Shown piece after piece: positions 1-11,504 of a stretch of 64,000 bases of DNA. This DNA comes from Poecilobothrus nobilitatus (Eukaryota; Arthropoda; Insecta; Diptera; Dolichopodidae). Under the pieces are notes generated by a model. It saw only the letters and a list, made by a program, of their open reading frames with translations, searched no databases and had not been told where the DNA came from. Where the stretch lies: NCBI GenBank assembly GCA_947095535.1, contig OX352774.1, positions 33,124,496-33,188,495 on the forward strand. Direction: 5' to 3'. The position numbers and the translations under genes are program-made. Every line of letters begins with the position of its first letter. Position 1 is the first letter of the stretch.

Positions 1-693
1 GATTACGTTTCAGTAACAAGCTGAATAATATATAAAACAAAAACAAAAAAAAACAAAAAAAAAAAACATTATGTATGATATATTGAACAAAAAAAGAGAT
101 TTTAGTGCGTTTTTGGTAATGGTACACCATCAGTAGTGGTAGTAAAAATATTATAATAATGGTATATAAGTGATAAACAAAAATTCAATGATTACACAAA
201 AATGATTATGAAGACTATTTTTGCTCTCAAATTTAAAAGTTATAAAAAATATTAGACCGTATACATAATATAAAATATTTATATATTGTATTAAACAGGT
301 TAACAATTGTGTTACCTTATTGAAGTAAATCATAATCAAGATCTTTTTTTTTTTTTTTTGTGAATAATATGTACATATATGCAAAAAAAAAAAAAAAAAT
401 GCTTATATTTGACCTCAAAGTACCAACGTAACGAATAACTTTAATAAATTACAAAAGAAAAAATTAAAAAAAGAAGTTTTGCAAACTAGATATTGTATTC
501 GATTGTAACTTCTTTTGATCAATTTACTTTAAATCGCTTGGGTAATAAAAAGTTGCGATTTTATTTCGGTGCAATAGAAAAAAATATAACTCCTACGATA
601 CGAAATTTTTCGGAGAAGAATATTCATACGTAATTTCTACTGACATTATTTGTGGTTTTTAAAGATTTAAGTGGAAGTAATTTTTTTTTTCAG
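1..693. other. AT-rich non-coding leader, no gene seen
   Basis: AT-rich DNA with A and T homopolymers. The only structure worth noting is the poly(T) tract at 681-690, which together with the CAG at 691-693 makes a textbook 3' splice acceptor for the exon-like segment that follows. The short open frames here are lysine/isoleucine-rich products of the base composition. Confidence 0.6.
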
Positions 694-766
694 ATTCTTA
701 GACCAGACGGGCATCATCGTAATCTACATTACCTACTTCCATCAGAATGGCATCAACGTGACATAG
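694..766 (+). CDS. Candidate exon of an unidentified gene (73 nt, acceptor and donor-like edges)
   Basis: The segment follows a run of ten T and CAG (acceptor at 691-693) and is followed by GTAAAC (donor-like, 767-772). It is far richer in G+C than its surroundings. Two frames are open. The frame starting at 695 reads FLDQTGIIVIYITYFHQNGI and three more residues (NVT) before TAG at 764-766. Most of its codons end in C or G, such as ATC, TAC, GGC, AAC and GTG, which is unusual in this DNA. The frame starting at 694 stays open through the donor-like site to a stop at 844-846 and gives a basic tail. In the first reading this would be a 3'-terminal exon, or a cassette exon carrying a stop, with a short hydrophobic segment near a protein C-terminus. 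I do not recognise the protein. It could also be a conserved repeat fragment. Seen: splice-like edges, base composition and open frame. Inferred: that it is spliced. Confidence 0.35.
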
Positions 767-865
767 GTAAACTTAAAAGAAAATCTGGTCGAAGGAGAAG
801 TTACTATTTGAAGTGCTCGACGGACCTAAAATCTAATGATTACTGACGCATTATCTTTGACACGT

Positions 866-1150
866 TGCCAATTAATTAGGGATGGAATTTAATTATTGAA
901 AATATTGTAGCAGAAATTTTATAAAATAGCTGTATTATATAGGTAATGAAAATTTTTATTTTGAAATCTAACCAATAGATGAAGTTACTTTGTGTGATTT
1001 AAACTCTTATCAAGGATTAAAAATAAATAAAGTTTTCTGCAAATATCTAAAAGATATAGTATTATCCTTATTTTGGTAATACAGGATACTATCACAAATC
1101 TGTATTTCAATTGACTGTACATCACTTTCTGGTATATAACTTTCCAGTAA
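866..1150 (+). repeat. Interspersed repeat X, copy 1
   Basis: It begins CCAATTAATTAGGGATGG and shares a long, interrupted match with 2447-2700. Shared blocks include TATTGTAGCAGAAATTTTAT near the start, TTCTGCAAAT followed by a run of AAAAGATA near the middle, and CTATCACAA near the end. Copies of about 270 bp with the same order and orientation suggest an interspersed repeat or an old segmental duplication. No terminal inverted repeats, poly(A) tail or coding frame was seen, so the class is unknown. Confidence 0.55.
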
Positions 1151-2446
1151 ATAGCCTTCAGCAATAAAACAAAAAAGAAGCTATTATTTTAAAAATAACA
1201 AAGTTAGTTTTAAATAGGTATAGAGTTATAAGAAATACATAGGTCACTAGGTTGGTTGATTAAAAATGTTTCGAATATTTTGTAAAATGTCATATATACA
1301 TTTAATGCTATTGTCACACAACTAAATCAGGTCGTTTCATTTCATTGATGAAAAACTTTAACTTTAATTTCGACTTTTAACTCCAAAAAAAATTACTTTT
1401 AAATAAAATTTTTAACTGATTAGATCACAAGAAAAGCACCGAACAATTCGTTGGTAACTGATATACCAGCTAATTTGATCAGTTTATTTCTTTGTTTGTG
1501 AAGGTTCTGATGATCATAAAGAGTTTTATGTAATTGATTCTAAAAAGAGTTATTAGTTATAATACCCATAAAGAATTTAGTATGTAAGTATGTAATATGT
1601 ATGTATATAAGAATTTAGTAAGTATGTATAAAAGGTTTTAATATTAAAAGCAATATTATGAAGGTCAATCGACAAAATAGTTTTGGAAGCAACGCTTCAC
1701 TTACTATTTAAATTACTCAGTGGTATTGTTCAAGTATAAAATTTTAATTTTGCGAAAAACGGTAGATATTTTTTTTTTTTTTTGGTTATTTTAATTTTAA
1801 TTCGCATTATCATTTTTCATAACTGTGGGGTATTTTTCAAATAGGTTAGCTTTTTCTTTTTTTTTTTTTGTTTTGTGAATTATTGTTTATTTTTTATCTA
1901 AATTTTTTTTTAAAAAGTTATTGTAAAATAAAAGTTTTGTTTGTATTTGTACACGGGTAAAGTTTTTTTTTTTTTTAATTTACCTACTTTTAATTTATTA
2001 CAGAAATTTAAAAAAAAAAAAATAAATGGAATTTTCTATGTTTTGTAAATTTTTTTTGTATTTTTTTTTTTTTTACCTTCAAAATTCGCAAAACAAAAAA
2101 AAACCATAAATAAAGTGCAAAATATAAAAAAAAATAAAAAAAAAAAATTAAAAAAATATTGTTTTTTTTTTTTTGTTTTCAAGGTAATTTTCGTTAAAAA
2201 ATAAAACAAAATCTTATTACTATTTTTTTTTACCTTTAAATATCAACCTACTGTGGTGTGTTTACACTCTGTTATGTTATAGTTAATGTTATTATCGTGT
2301 TGGTAGCGCACTGATTGAAGACAAAAAAAATAAAAATAGAAAATAAAATCATAAAATTAATGGTACGTTAAATGTAACGTTGTTAGATGTTCAAAAATGT
2401 TTGTTATACATAGTTTTCATTATGTATTTAATATACCTATTATTAT
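1151..2446. other. Non-coding AT-rich DNA
   Basis: There are long T and A runs, especially at 1770-2230, and simple TATG-type motifs near 1580-1630. No gene, repeat family or regulatory element was recognised. Confidence 0.6.
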
Positions 2447-2700
2447 ATGCCAATTAATTAGGGATGGAACTTGATTATTTAAAATATTGTAGCAGAAATT
2501 TTATAAAATAACTGCAGTAATCAAAATATCTAATCAAAAAAATGACTCTGCTTGTATTAGACAAGAAAAGTAAATGATGAATCACAAGAAAAATTTTTCT
2601 GCAAATTACTAAAAGATAATGTTCTCCTTATTTTTCGTAATACGCGGGTTACTATCACAATACTTTATTTCATTTGGCTACACGTTACTTGACTGTATTT
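2447..2700 (+). repeat. Interspersed repeat X, copy 2
   Basis: This is the second copy of the repeat at 866-1150, in the same orientation and about 1.58 kb downstream. It keeps the CCAATTAATTAGGGATGG start and the TATTGTAGCAGAAATTTTAT block. After about 80 bp it diverges and then realigns around the CTGCAAAT and CTATCACAA blocks. The class is not recognised. Confidence 0.55.
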
Positions 2701-4436
2701 CATTTAAATTAATTTAACTTTGAACCATAACTTCATAAAATCTCCTCTAATTATTTGTTTTACATATACATATTTCAATAACAAAACATTTAAAAGAGTG
2801 AGTGGTGCCTTCCCAAACGCCTACTAAATCAATTATTGAAAGTCTGCTTTTGAACAAACTTTAAAATCTTTTCGAATTATATGTATTGCATATAGTCAAA
2901 TAGAATACTGTGAAATGTTAATAAAATGGAACTTAAAAAGAATACCCTAAAATTATACTACATGTATAATTGACATGCTTCCTGGCAACGCGAATACAAA
3001 ATTATACGTAAAAACTAACCGAAAAATTATAAATACTCCAACAGCTACAAAAAAAATAAAATTCAATTAAAAATGATATTAGAAAATAATAAATAAGTCT
3101 AAAACAGTCAAGTTGTCTAGAAACTATTACATATAGGAAAAACTAGGCATACTACTTAAAATTGACGAATAATAAAATTAAAGCATTGCCAATGTATACT
3201 TCCGAGGAGTTGACTTTAATTAAGAGAACATGGGAGGAAAAAAAACAACTCCTCTAAACAGTATCAGATAGAAAATGCCTAGTAGATGACATTTTTGTCT
3301 CGAGACAAATATTTAGAAAAAAAAAAAAAATTGGAAAATTAAGTTTTCTTAAATGGAAAAAAATTTAAAATTAACGTAGGAGAATTGCTCAAAGAATTAT
3401 TATTTTGTATTTAAAATATTGATGCTTACCATTCTGTATTTTAAAATTTTAATATAAAAAAAAAACAAAAAAGGTATCAAAATGATTAAAATTATAGTTT
3501 GAAAATTGCAACACTATCTATAAATAGATACCTATATATAAAAAATAAATAAAAATAATGATTAAAAAAAAAAAAAAATATTTCAAATCAAAAATAACTC
3601 AAATCGTCAGATTCGACATTGAGGAAATTTTTTACGAATGTTAGTAACGAAAAAAAAAAAAAAGAAAAACAAAACATACCTACATATAAATTAAAAAATT
3701 ACATTTCTTAAAGATAATTAAATATTAGAAAGTTTACTATTTTTTTTTTTTTTTTTTAAGCTTTTATAGGTTTGAAAGTAATGAACAAAAAAAAAAAAAA
3801 AAATTTTTATGAAAAGGAAATAATTTAACCAAACAATAATTTGGTGATGGGATTTCTTTTTTTTTTTTTTTTTTTTTTTTTATTTTAAAAAGTATATATT
3901 TTAGTGTTTTCTTTGCAAAATTTTTAATGATCAAGGTAATCAGTTATTTAGAAAATTATATAGATCTAAATATAATTTATTATTACTCCCTCAATAAAAT
4001 AAGTATGTACATATGTACATATATTTGCAAAATTAAATATAATTTAAAAATCATGACTATAGCAAAAATATATTTAAGACTTTAGAGTTTTAAATGGAAG
4101 TATTTTTTTTTTTGTTTAATTAATTTAAAATTTGAAAATAATGTGGTATTGAAAGAATATAAGATTTAAGATATACTTTCTAAAAATTTTAATTATCGAA
4201 ATATAATATGGTTTGAGCATTTTACTGTAAGAAAATAATTTAGGTTTAGAATAGCAAATTATTAATTATTAAATTATTATTATGGATAAATTTAGAGAAT
4301 CGAATTACTCGTATATAGACAAGTGACTGATATCTCATTTATCCACTAAGTAATTAATGATAAGTGATAACATATTAGCCCTTGGTCACCAAATATTATG
4401 TAAAAAAATTTTGTATAATCTCATTCATTCCTTAAT
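2701..4436. other. Non-coding AT-rich DNA
   Basis: Homopolymer-rich sequence, including long T runs at 3741-3757 and 3858-3880. No open frame with coding character, structural RNA or mobile element was recognised. Confidence 0.6.
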
Positions 4437-4618
4437 TCAACTTCCTTTGACCAGACAGTATACATGAGTACTAAAGGTCGTATAACCTATTGTTTGGTCA
4501 AAAAAGAGAGATGATGTTTAATAGATTAAAATCCCGCACACTCATAGAAGAGTCGTGGTCATTCCACTCCTATTTATAGTGTCTTTTTGTAATTTCCATC
4601 TATCCTTGGGAAAAAAAA
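4437..4618 (+). mobile_element. A-tailed repeat family G, copy 1 (5'-truncated)
   Basis: It contains the start block TTTGACCAGACAGTATACAT and a GTGTCTTTTTG block, and ends CTATCCTTGGG followed by eight A. The same 3' end, ending in an A run or its T-run complement, recurs at about 9.47, 19.86, 40.01, 50.63, 58.3 and 61.55 kb, while the 5' ends differ. A common A-rich 3' end with variable 5' ends is typical of non-LTR retrotransposon 3' UTRs or SINEs. This copy belongs to the subgroup shared with 40.0-40.2 and 61.55-61.75 kb. Confidence 0.55.
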
Positions 4619-4814
4619 TAAGAAATATCAGATTTATTGAACTGCTGATATTATCCAAAGTTATAGAACTGTTTATGATCGAAACGAAACAATTACGAGA
4701 ATGTTACGTGAAATCAGCTCCTTTTATTGTCATTTCATTTTTCTTTTAATGCATGCCTTTATACCTAACCCATACTATCAGATCCGGTTTGGTATATATG
4801 AACATAATTACAAA

Positions 4815-4868
4815 TCATCCATCCCAAATTCCCATATTTTGAAAATCCCGTATTCTGAAATTCCTCCT
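4815..4868. repeat. Short AATCCC-type repeat array fragment
   Basis: Three to four degenerate units of 15-17 bp, each built around AATCCC or AATTCC (for example GAAAATCCCGTATTCTG). They resemble the arms of the foldback-like elements at 21.07-21.98 kb and 31.70-32.50 kb. This is probably a solo arm fragment. Confidence 0.4.
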
Positions 4869-5087
4869 AATTATTTTTCTTGCATAGAATTTTAGGATTC
4901 GACTGTACGAGTTATTAGGCCACTCTTTATCAGATCTAACTATTGCCAAAAATTATTTACTAACATTATTTTTAATTTTTGTAATTTTGTTACTGTGTAG
5001 TTAGGTTATAGCTAGACTATAATTTTAATGTTAGGATCTACATAGCTTAATAATTTACATTTGTCCTTTTTTTTAGTACCGTCCTTC

Positions 5088-6345
5088 TGTCTGTACGTTC
5101 GTCTGTCTGGCCGTCCGTCTGTCTGTCCGTCGGTCTGTTCACAAAACTTGGGTAAGTCAAATAAAAAATTAATGTTGTAGAACAACTTTTTCATATAGCC
5201 GCATCCATTACGGAGCTGCAGCCCCTCCAACTTTGAAAAAGCCCTATTTTTAAAAGCGTATATATAATGTACAGCTAAACGTTTTTGCAATCTGACAACG
5301 CCATTCGAAAGCAATTTTTTTCATCTTTAAAAATCAATATCAAAATTATAGAATGTTTTTAAATTTATTTAAATTTATTTGTATTTAAATTTACGGTTAT
5401 GTGAAACCGAAATTGTGCATGAGTTTTCTAACTTCATAACCACAGCAAGATTTCAAATAGCGACTTGCAATTTTGAGGAATTTTTGAGGGAAAAAACGTT
5501 AAGAATTAGTATAGAATTAGTTTCCTCAGAAAACTTTTTGAACCGCCTCCTGTTTATGAGCTGTTAGTCGTCAAAAATTTAAAATTTGTTATTATTATTT
5601 TTAAACACCTATAACTTAGGCACCTGCACACAATTTTCTTCGGCATGACATAATAATTAAAGCTTCGATAATATATTTTTATGTTTGTTAACGGTTTTTT
5701 CTACTGATATAGAGTTCCAGAGTCATAGGCCCTCAAAATTTTAAAAAAGCCCTATTTTCAGATGTATTTATCTAAGGCTTTGCGTGGTAGTTTTACAATC
5801 TAAAAATGCTATAAGTCGAGAAATTTTCTTACCTTTATAAAATAATATCAAAATTATGCTATATTTTGTAATTTACTATATAAATTTACTGTTATATGAA
5901 AACCAAATTTTATAAGATTTTTCTACCTTCATAAATCTGGCAAGCTTTTAGATGGGGACTTGAAATTTTGCTACAAGAAAAAACTTTTAGAGTTAATATA
6001 AGTTTCCTCTGTTTAAGAGCTATTAACGCTTAAATTTTGAAAATCAGCTTTTTTAGACACCTGTAACTTAAGGCTCCTGTACAAATTTTTCTTTGGCAAG
6101 ACATGAAAATTAAAGGTTCAGTAATGTACGTTTATTGAAATCCGTGTGTGTTAACGGATTTTCTTAGTTATATAAGCTTCTAGACTTACAGCATCTCGAA
6201 ATTGCTAAAAAGTTCTGTTTTCACATATTTTCTTATTATATGAAAGTTTTAAATTTTGGTGCCAGCCAAAATTCTAAACAGTTTGTATTATCTTTTGGCA
6301 ATGTGCACTTTTAAAAACCGTTGGTTGACATTCTGCGTTGTTTTT
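5088..6345 (-). mobile_element. Helentron-like non-autonomous element, copy A
   Basis: The copy is read on the minus strand. Its 5' end (6345 downwards) carries AACCAACGGTTTTTAAAAG followed by a GCACATT block, as in the copies at 11.5 and 35.05 kb. Its 3' end is a GACA/GGAC-type microsatellite (5088-5142, read as TCTG/TCCG on +). Between these are about two internal units of 460-510 bp: the plus-strand block GCCCTATTTT starts at 5241 and 5749, and a related block occurs at 6211. The unit also holds a CCTGTAACTTAGG-type motif shared by all copies. There is no coding capacity. The 3' terminal hairpin seen in better copies is eroded here. Confidence 0.6.
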
Positions 6346-7555
6346 GTTTATTTGTTTGTTTTTTTTAAATTAAGTAATTTATTATAAGCTTTTTTTCTTA
6401 CTAACCCCTATAACCAACATACTAACTCATTTAAATGATGACGATGCTGGTTTGTTTATGCGTAGATAAAAACTGATAACCTTTGACTCACTATGTTTTT
6501 TGACTAAAATGATGGTATCATTTATTAATTATTTTTTATAAAATAATTACCATGCTTGAAAAAAAAACAAAAAATTAACCAAATAACCAAAACAAAGAAA
6601 AACTTTTTAGTAACTTATATAAACAAACTTATATAATTTTTCAACTTTGTGATCAGTCATGATCGTTATGATCAAATGTAAGATTTTATATTTTGTTATA
6701 GGCGCGGATATATGTTCATTTAAAATTAATTAATCTGTAATTTAAATATAATTTCGATTAAAAATAGAATCTATTATTGGAATAATTAATTTTTTATTAA
6801 AAGTTTAAATATAATTACCACATATTTTATTTATTTTTAGATCAAATTTAATATATGTATATAATAATAAATTAATAATATTTATTAATTAGATTTACTA
6901 TATTAGAGCCTAAATATTAAAATAAACAGAAAATTAAAAGTAATCTTGACATTTCTAAGAAATCTTTAAATATTTTATTATAAAATAACTAAATTTTACT
7001 TTTATAATCTTTTGTACCTATACATTATGTACATACATTTTATTATTTTATCTGATTATATTTTCCCCCTTTTTTTTATTTTTTAACAAAATATTTTTGC
7101 ATTTGATTACAAAATTACTTAGAAATTGATTAATAATTTTTTTAATGAAATAAAATTTACGTATTTAGATAAACTATGAAAAAAAAATAAATATTTTCTA
7201 GGAAAATAATAACATATAAATAGTAATTTTGCATAATAGGGGTGTGGAAGGCATAAAATAAAAAAAATAAACAAGGAAAAAATGTGATAATGCACTTTTA
7301 AAATAAACTTATTCTATAATACAATTTTAAGTACTTATATACTTATTTAAAAAACGCCACAAATTCTTTTTTTGCATTAATCTCTAATCTCTTTTTTTAA
7401 AATCTGCCAATAATAAGTAAGAAAAAGTTTATTTTTTAATTTTTATCAAAAAATTATTTTTCCCAGTAAACTAAAACGAAATCATGGTTTTAATAATTTA
7501 GTTAGAGGATGGATGTGTGTGGCACTGTTAAAAATATCAAAATGGCGCAAAATTT
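6346..7555. other. Non-coding AT-rich DNA
   Basis: Very AT-rich, with many short ATTAATTA stretches. No gene or repeat family was recognised. Confidence 0.6.
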
Positions 7556-7559
7556 AGAT

Positions 7560-7690
7560 AAATGCAGTCATCAGTTCATCTGTTTGTCTGTTTTACACCG
7601 TTAAAGCTAGAGCTAGAATTTTTTAATGAACTATTTTTGATTTTTTTTTAGATTTTACAAATTTATGGAGCATTCCGAATTATAAACTTC
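7560..7690 (-). mobile_element. Helentron-like element, 3'-end fragment
   Basis: CTGTTTGTCTGTTTTACACC followed by GTTAAAGCTAGAG is the reverse complement of the region just inside the microsatellite of the copy at 36.72-36.76 kb (AACGGTGTAGAAGTTTTGTA). Only the 3' portion is present. Confidence 0.45.
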
Positions 7691-7740
7691 TGATTTTGTT
7701 TACATTCGGCTTATGACACAAACGGCTTTATTTGTTTTGT

Positions 7741-7972
7741 GAGGGGTGAAATAAAGTTGAACGAAATAAAGTCGAATCAATTTTATTACCAAAAACAATG
7801 GATATAGAATCAAATTAACCATTCTATCTTATTTCTAAAAAAAATTGGGAAAAAATAAAGTCGAAATAAAGTAAAAAAAAACGAAATAAAGCCGATTCGG
7901 CTTAATTACGAAAAACACTTGAAATAAAGTCGAATTAGCAATTCTAGCTTATTTTCAAAAAAAAAAATTAAG
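7741..7972. repeat. 120-bp tandem duplication with GAAATAAAG core
   Basis: ACGAAATAAA starts at 7761 and again at 7881, a period of 120 bp. Each unit contains GAAATAAAGTCGAA-like words, an ATTACGAAAAACA or ATTACCAAAAACA block and an ATTCTA(T/G)CTTATTT block. The GAAATAAAGTCGA word is itself repeated inside each unit, so this is a two-level tandem repeat. No protein or element was recognised. Confidence 0.6.
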
Positions 7973-8665
7973 TTTGAAAACATTTAATTATATTTTTTAT
8001 TACATGTATAAAAATTAATATCATAGTAATATGACATAACTTCTACAGCCATAAGTTCCATGAAAATGGTTCTGAAGTTATAAGCGAACAAACAAACCAA
8101 AAACGTTCTTCTTTATATAAAAGAAGATATGTACATGTCAGATTAGGAAAGATTAGATGGTTACAAAAATATAAATGGCCCTTTTCCAGAATTTGTATGT
8201 AACTCTAATTTTGCTTGAATCGCTTGAATAAGCTTAGATCACTTATTTCATCTGTTAAAGTGCAAATTATTGAAGAATGCGGATAAAACAAAAATTAGTA
8301 CTTATCTATTTAACGCACTTAAAAATCCATCTTTTGGTTATAAATATTATACTTATAATGTTCAAAGAGGTCTATTGATTTTTTGTAATAGCAATATTCA
8401 AAAATATGGTAAAAGACTTGATTAAAAAAAAGTCATAATTGCGGAGATTTTGTTAAGCGGATATACTCGTAAATATATGATTTATAAAATGTCTTGTTGT
8501 TTGGTATTTTTGTAGATTTAAAATATGTTAAGCAAAAATTATTATTATTATTTAAAAATCATGCATAGTTAAAATGAAAAATGAATATTGAATAATGAAA
8601 TATAATAAATAATCAAAATTAATAGGAATTTTTTAAATATTGATAGGCTGTAAATTGTTATTGAG
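7973..8665. other. Non-coding AT-rich DNA
   Basis: No gene was recognised. The stretch at about 8040-8100 (ACTTCTACAGCC ... GTTATAAGCGAACAAAC) is less AT-rich and looks like part of a repeat, but I found no second copy in this window. Confidence 0.5.
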
Positions 8666-8866
8666 TGGGGTTGCATAAAAAAGTTATTCTACAACAATAT
8701 ATACATTATAATTTTTTATGAGATCTATCCATGATTCGAATTTTATTGCTCAAGTTTTAACTCAAGTTCAAGGTGTAGAAGTATTATAAACAGACAAACG
8801 AATGGGCAGACAGAGTAAATCTAAGATGCACATTTTTCAAATTTTTTTTGGACAATGTGCTAAAGA
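8666..8866 (+). mobile_element. Helentron-like element, 3'-end copy F
   Basis: This is the 3' end only. A block matching 36.64-36.74 kb is followed by GACAGAGTAAA and a terminal hairpin with stem GCACATT (8828-8834) and AATGTGC (8854-8860), ending in TAAAG. The microsatellite is short and imperfect (ACAGACAAACGAATGGGCAG). Truncation at the 5' side is complete. Confidence 0.6.
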
Positions 8867-9204
8867 ATAAATCAAATTTTAAGAAACAATCATGAAAATG
8901 GATTATTCGCAATTATACCCCATATTTTTAATTTAATGAATTTTATTGTGAAATATTGCAGTAGAGGAAAGTAAATAAGATTCTACAAAGTATAAAGATT
9001 AGAAATTAGGAGTTGAATAGAAGTTCACAATCACGAAACAAAACTGTATAGCAGAGAAGAAAATAATTCTTAAAAAGTTTTACAGTCAATAAAACTTTAA
9101 AAGGGTAGAAGTTTAATTAAACTTTATTAGGTAGTAACCTAACACCTTTTATATTTTTTAAAGTTTGACAGTGACCCTGAACTTGCCTCCAATTATTATC
9201 TTAT
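8867..9204. other. Non-coding DNA
   Basis: No gene, repeat or structure was recognised. Confidence 0.5.
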
Positions 9205-9486
9205 GCAGAAAAGTGTTATATATACTACTTCATGTTGTCACTATTGGAGACTCTGTTACTAATAGCAAAATAGCAATATTAATAAACATATTCATTGTTT
9301 CCTTTAAAACACACTCCCCAATTTAAAGTTTCCGCGTCCTTTTCCTAATCTCACCTATCTCTACTGCCTTGTCAATAAACTGCGTTAGCAGTTAGAGGCT
9401 TCATCCCAATCTCGTCCCATTAACACTAACAAGGGTACGTTCTTGATAGTTTTGGAAAATTTCCATACATCCCTTAGCAAAAATAT
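9205..9486 (+). mobile_element. A-tailed repeat family G, copy 2
   Basis: Matches the copies at 50.63-51.1 kb (reverse) and 58.06-58.31 kb. Shared blocks are CTAATAGCAAAATAGCAATA, TTCATTGTTTCCTT, CTGCGTTAGCAG and, at the 3' end, CATCCCTTAGC before an A run. It carries no open frame. It is interpreted as the 3' end of a non-LTR element or a SINE without a recognised RNA head. Confidence 0.55.
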
Positions 9487-9929
9487 ACTCTTGTTTTGTG
9501 AAATATGTAATAACTATGGTTTATAATAATTCTAACTTTAACATAGTTTTTTTTTTTTATATTAAAAATATGTTTATTTTTAGTATTAATAACATGTTCA
9601 AAATTTATTTGAATGACATTTTGATTAATCATTATTTTAAATTTTTATTCCTTAATTTTCGCTTTTTCTTTGATGTTTTCGGCTATAAATAAGGAAATTA
9701 TATATATATATATATATATATATTTTGAAAATAAATAAGAAAATTTTACAGTTTATTAAAGGAAATATTACAAAATTACTGAACACGCAATAGTTGTCTT
9801 GTTACAATCTCAATCGTAAATGTTTAGTTTTTTTTTTTATGTTTTTGAATCACATAAAAACCACAAAATTTGTGATTGTATATTAAAATGATACATAAAA
9901 AATAGCAGTGATCTGCAGTTGCTATAAAT
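9487..9929. other. Non-coding AT-rich DNA with an (AT)n microsatellite
   Basis: An (AT) dinucleotide run lies at about 9700-9722. The short open frame across 9498-9692 is built of Phe, Ile and Asn and is attributable to composition. Confidence 0.55.
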
Positions 9930-10075
9930 TGGTACAAAGTAATAACTTTGCTCATCTAACACCTATGGTGTACTAACTGGTTAACGCACCTATGGTCAAA
10001 CATCTATGGTAGCTGGCCTTACAATCGAAAGGTGTTGGATTCAATTATATCCGGTCAGATTAATCATATCCAATG
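9930..10075 (+). mobile_element. Possible tRNA-like SINE remnant
   Basis: GGTTAACGCACC, then TAGCTGGCC, then GTTGGATTCAATT resemble degraded A-box and B-box words of a tRNA-derived promoter. They sit in a stretch that is less AT-rich than its flanks. No poly(A) tail or target-site duplication is visible, and no second copy was found. This is a weak call. Confidence 0.25.
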
Positions 10076-11500
10076 GTAGTAATTTATATATTGTAATAGT
10101 TTATATCGTAAAATAAAATTTTTTAATATATAAATAATTCTTGTATAAGATAATAGATGACACCTAAAAATAATAATTGTACAAAATATACTACTGACTG
10201 CTGAGTAATGAAGAGCTTAGTGAAAATAATGATTCAAGAAACTGAAGCTAACTTTATTATTAATAATAAACGACTTAGTATGGACACCTTATATGATCCT
10301 TATAGTAGTGAAACAAACAGAAAACACTACAATATTGAATAGTAAAGGAGTAACATCTATCATATTTCTACAAGACCTCTTGAATTGTTCTATCTTTCCC
10401 AGAATTTTAATACTTTTTTTCAATTGAGCTGTTCTACTTGAACTACATATATGGTAAAGCAAGTATTTTAGTGTTTAATACTAGTGACTTAGATTTTTTT
10501 TGCTCTTTTATTATAGTTTCACATCGGATCTTAGTTTTTCTCTATAACGTTAAGACGGCATTTTGCTTTGTCATTTGATACCAATTTTAATTGACTTCTA
10601 ACTTTTATTCAATATCATATGATAAAGTTACAAACTTTACATATTATAGACTAAATTTAAATTTTTCTTAGCTTGTCTAATTGCTAATTTTTGCAAACTT
10701 CATTATACTCTGACATTTAAATAAAAAATTTAATCAATATATGAAGAAAAGTAGATTTAAAGTGATGAGTCTTATATAAAATTACAAAATAACAATAGAT
10801 TAGCAATTATGCTATAAAATTAATATGAAAGACTAGTAAAGACAGACAAGCAAAAGAAAATCCTTAATGTGTTCATTCGTTTTCTTTTAAAAATGAAACA
10901 GCAGTTAAAAATACAAAAAGTTAAATAAAGAAAAAAAAAATAGGCGCCAAAATGACAATTAATACATATATTTTTTTTTTATTCTTCTTTAACTACTTTT
11001 AAGTTATTTTTGTCATTTTTAATAATAAACACGACATTTCTTTTTGTTTTTTTTGAAAAAAAAAAAACTAAAATGTCAAAACATGTCAAAATCATTAATA
11101 TAATTTTTATTTATTGACATTTCATGTGATATTTTAGGTTATTAAGTATTTTGTGTGATAATTTTTAGTTCCTTTTTCTTACATTGGGCCACACAAAGGC
11201 ACAATTAAAATAACTGTAAATGATTATATTTTTATTTGTATGGTATTTATGTGTGTATATAATAACAATTTTGTGTGTTGCTATTAAAAGTTTAGCAACC
11301 CAAAAAATAAATAAATTATTAGATTAAAATTAGTATAGATAGGTATGTGTTTGCAAAATATGAATGATTTATTTCAACGGTATTTTTTACATACCTAATG
11401 TATAAAATAATTAGGTATTAGCTTTTCACTTTATTTTATTTTTTTTTTTGATTAGCTTTTTCAAGTCATTGATGGCAAAAGAATACAGGTAAATAATTAA
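10076..11500. other. Non-coding AT-rich DNA
   Basis: No exon-like segment, RNA gene or repeat family was recognised. A CAGGTAAAT at 11486-11494 lacks a clean polypyrimidine tract upstream. Confidence 0.55.
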
Positions 11501-11504
11501 AAAA

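Noticed and set aside
5012..5314. 100-codon open frame on the minus strand
   Set aside because: It crosses the TCTG/TCCG microsatellite of the Helentron-like copy A (TDGRPDRRTYRQKD) and is a repeat artefact.
11486..11494. Plus-strand CAGGTAAAT as a recursive splice site
   Set aside because: The upstream 50 bases contain several AG dinucleotides and purines, with no polypyrimidine tract reaching the junction.
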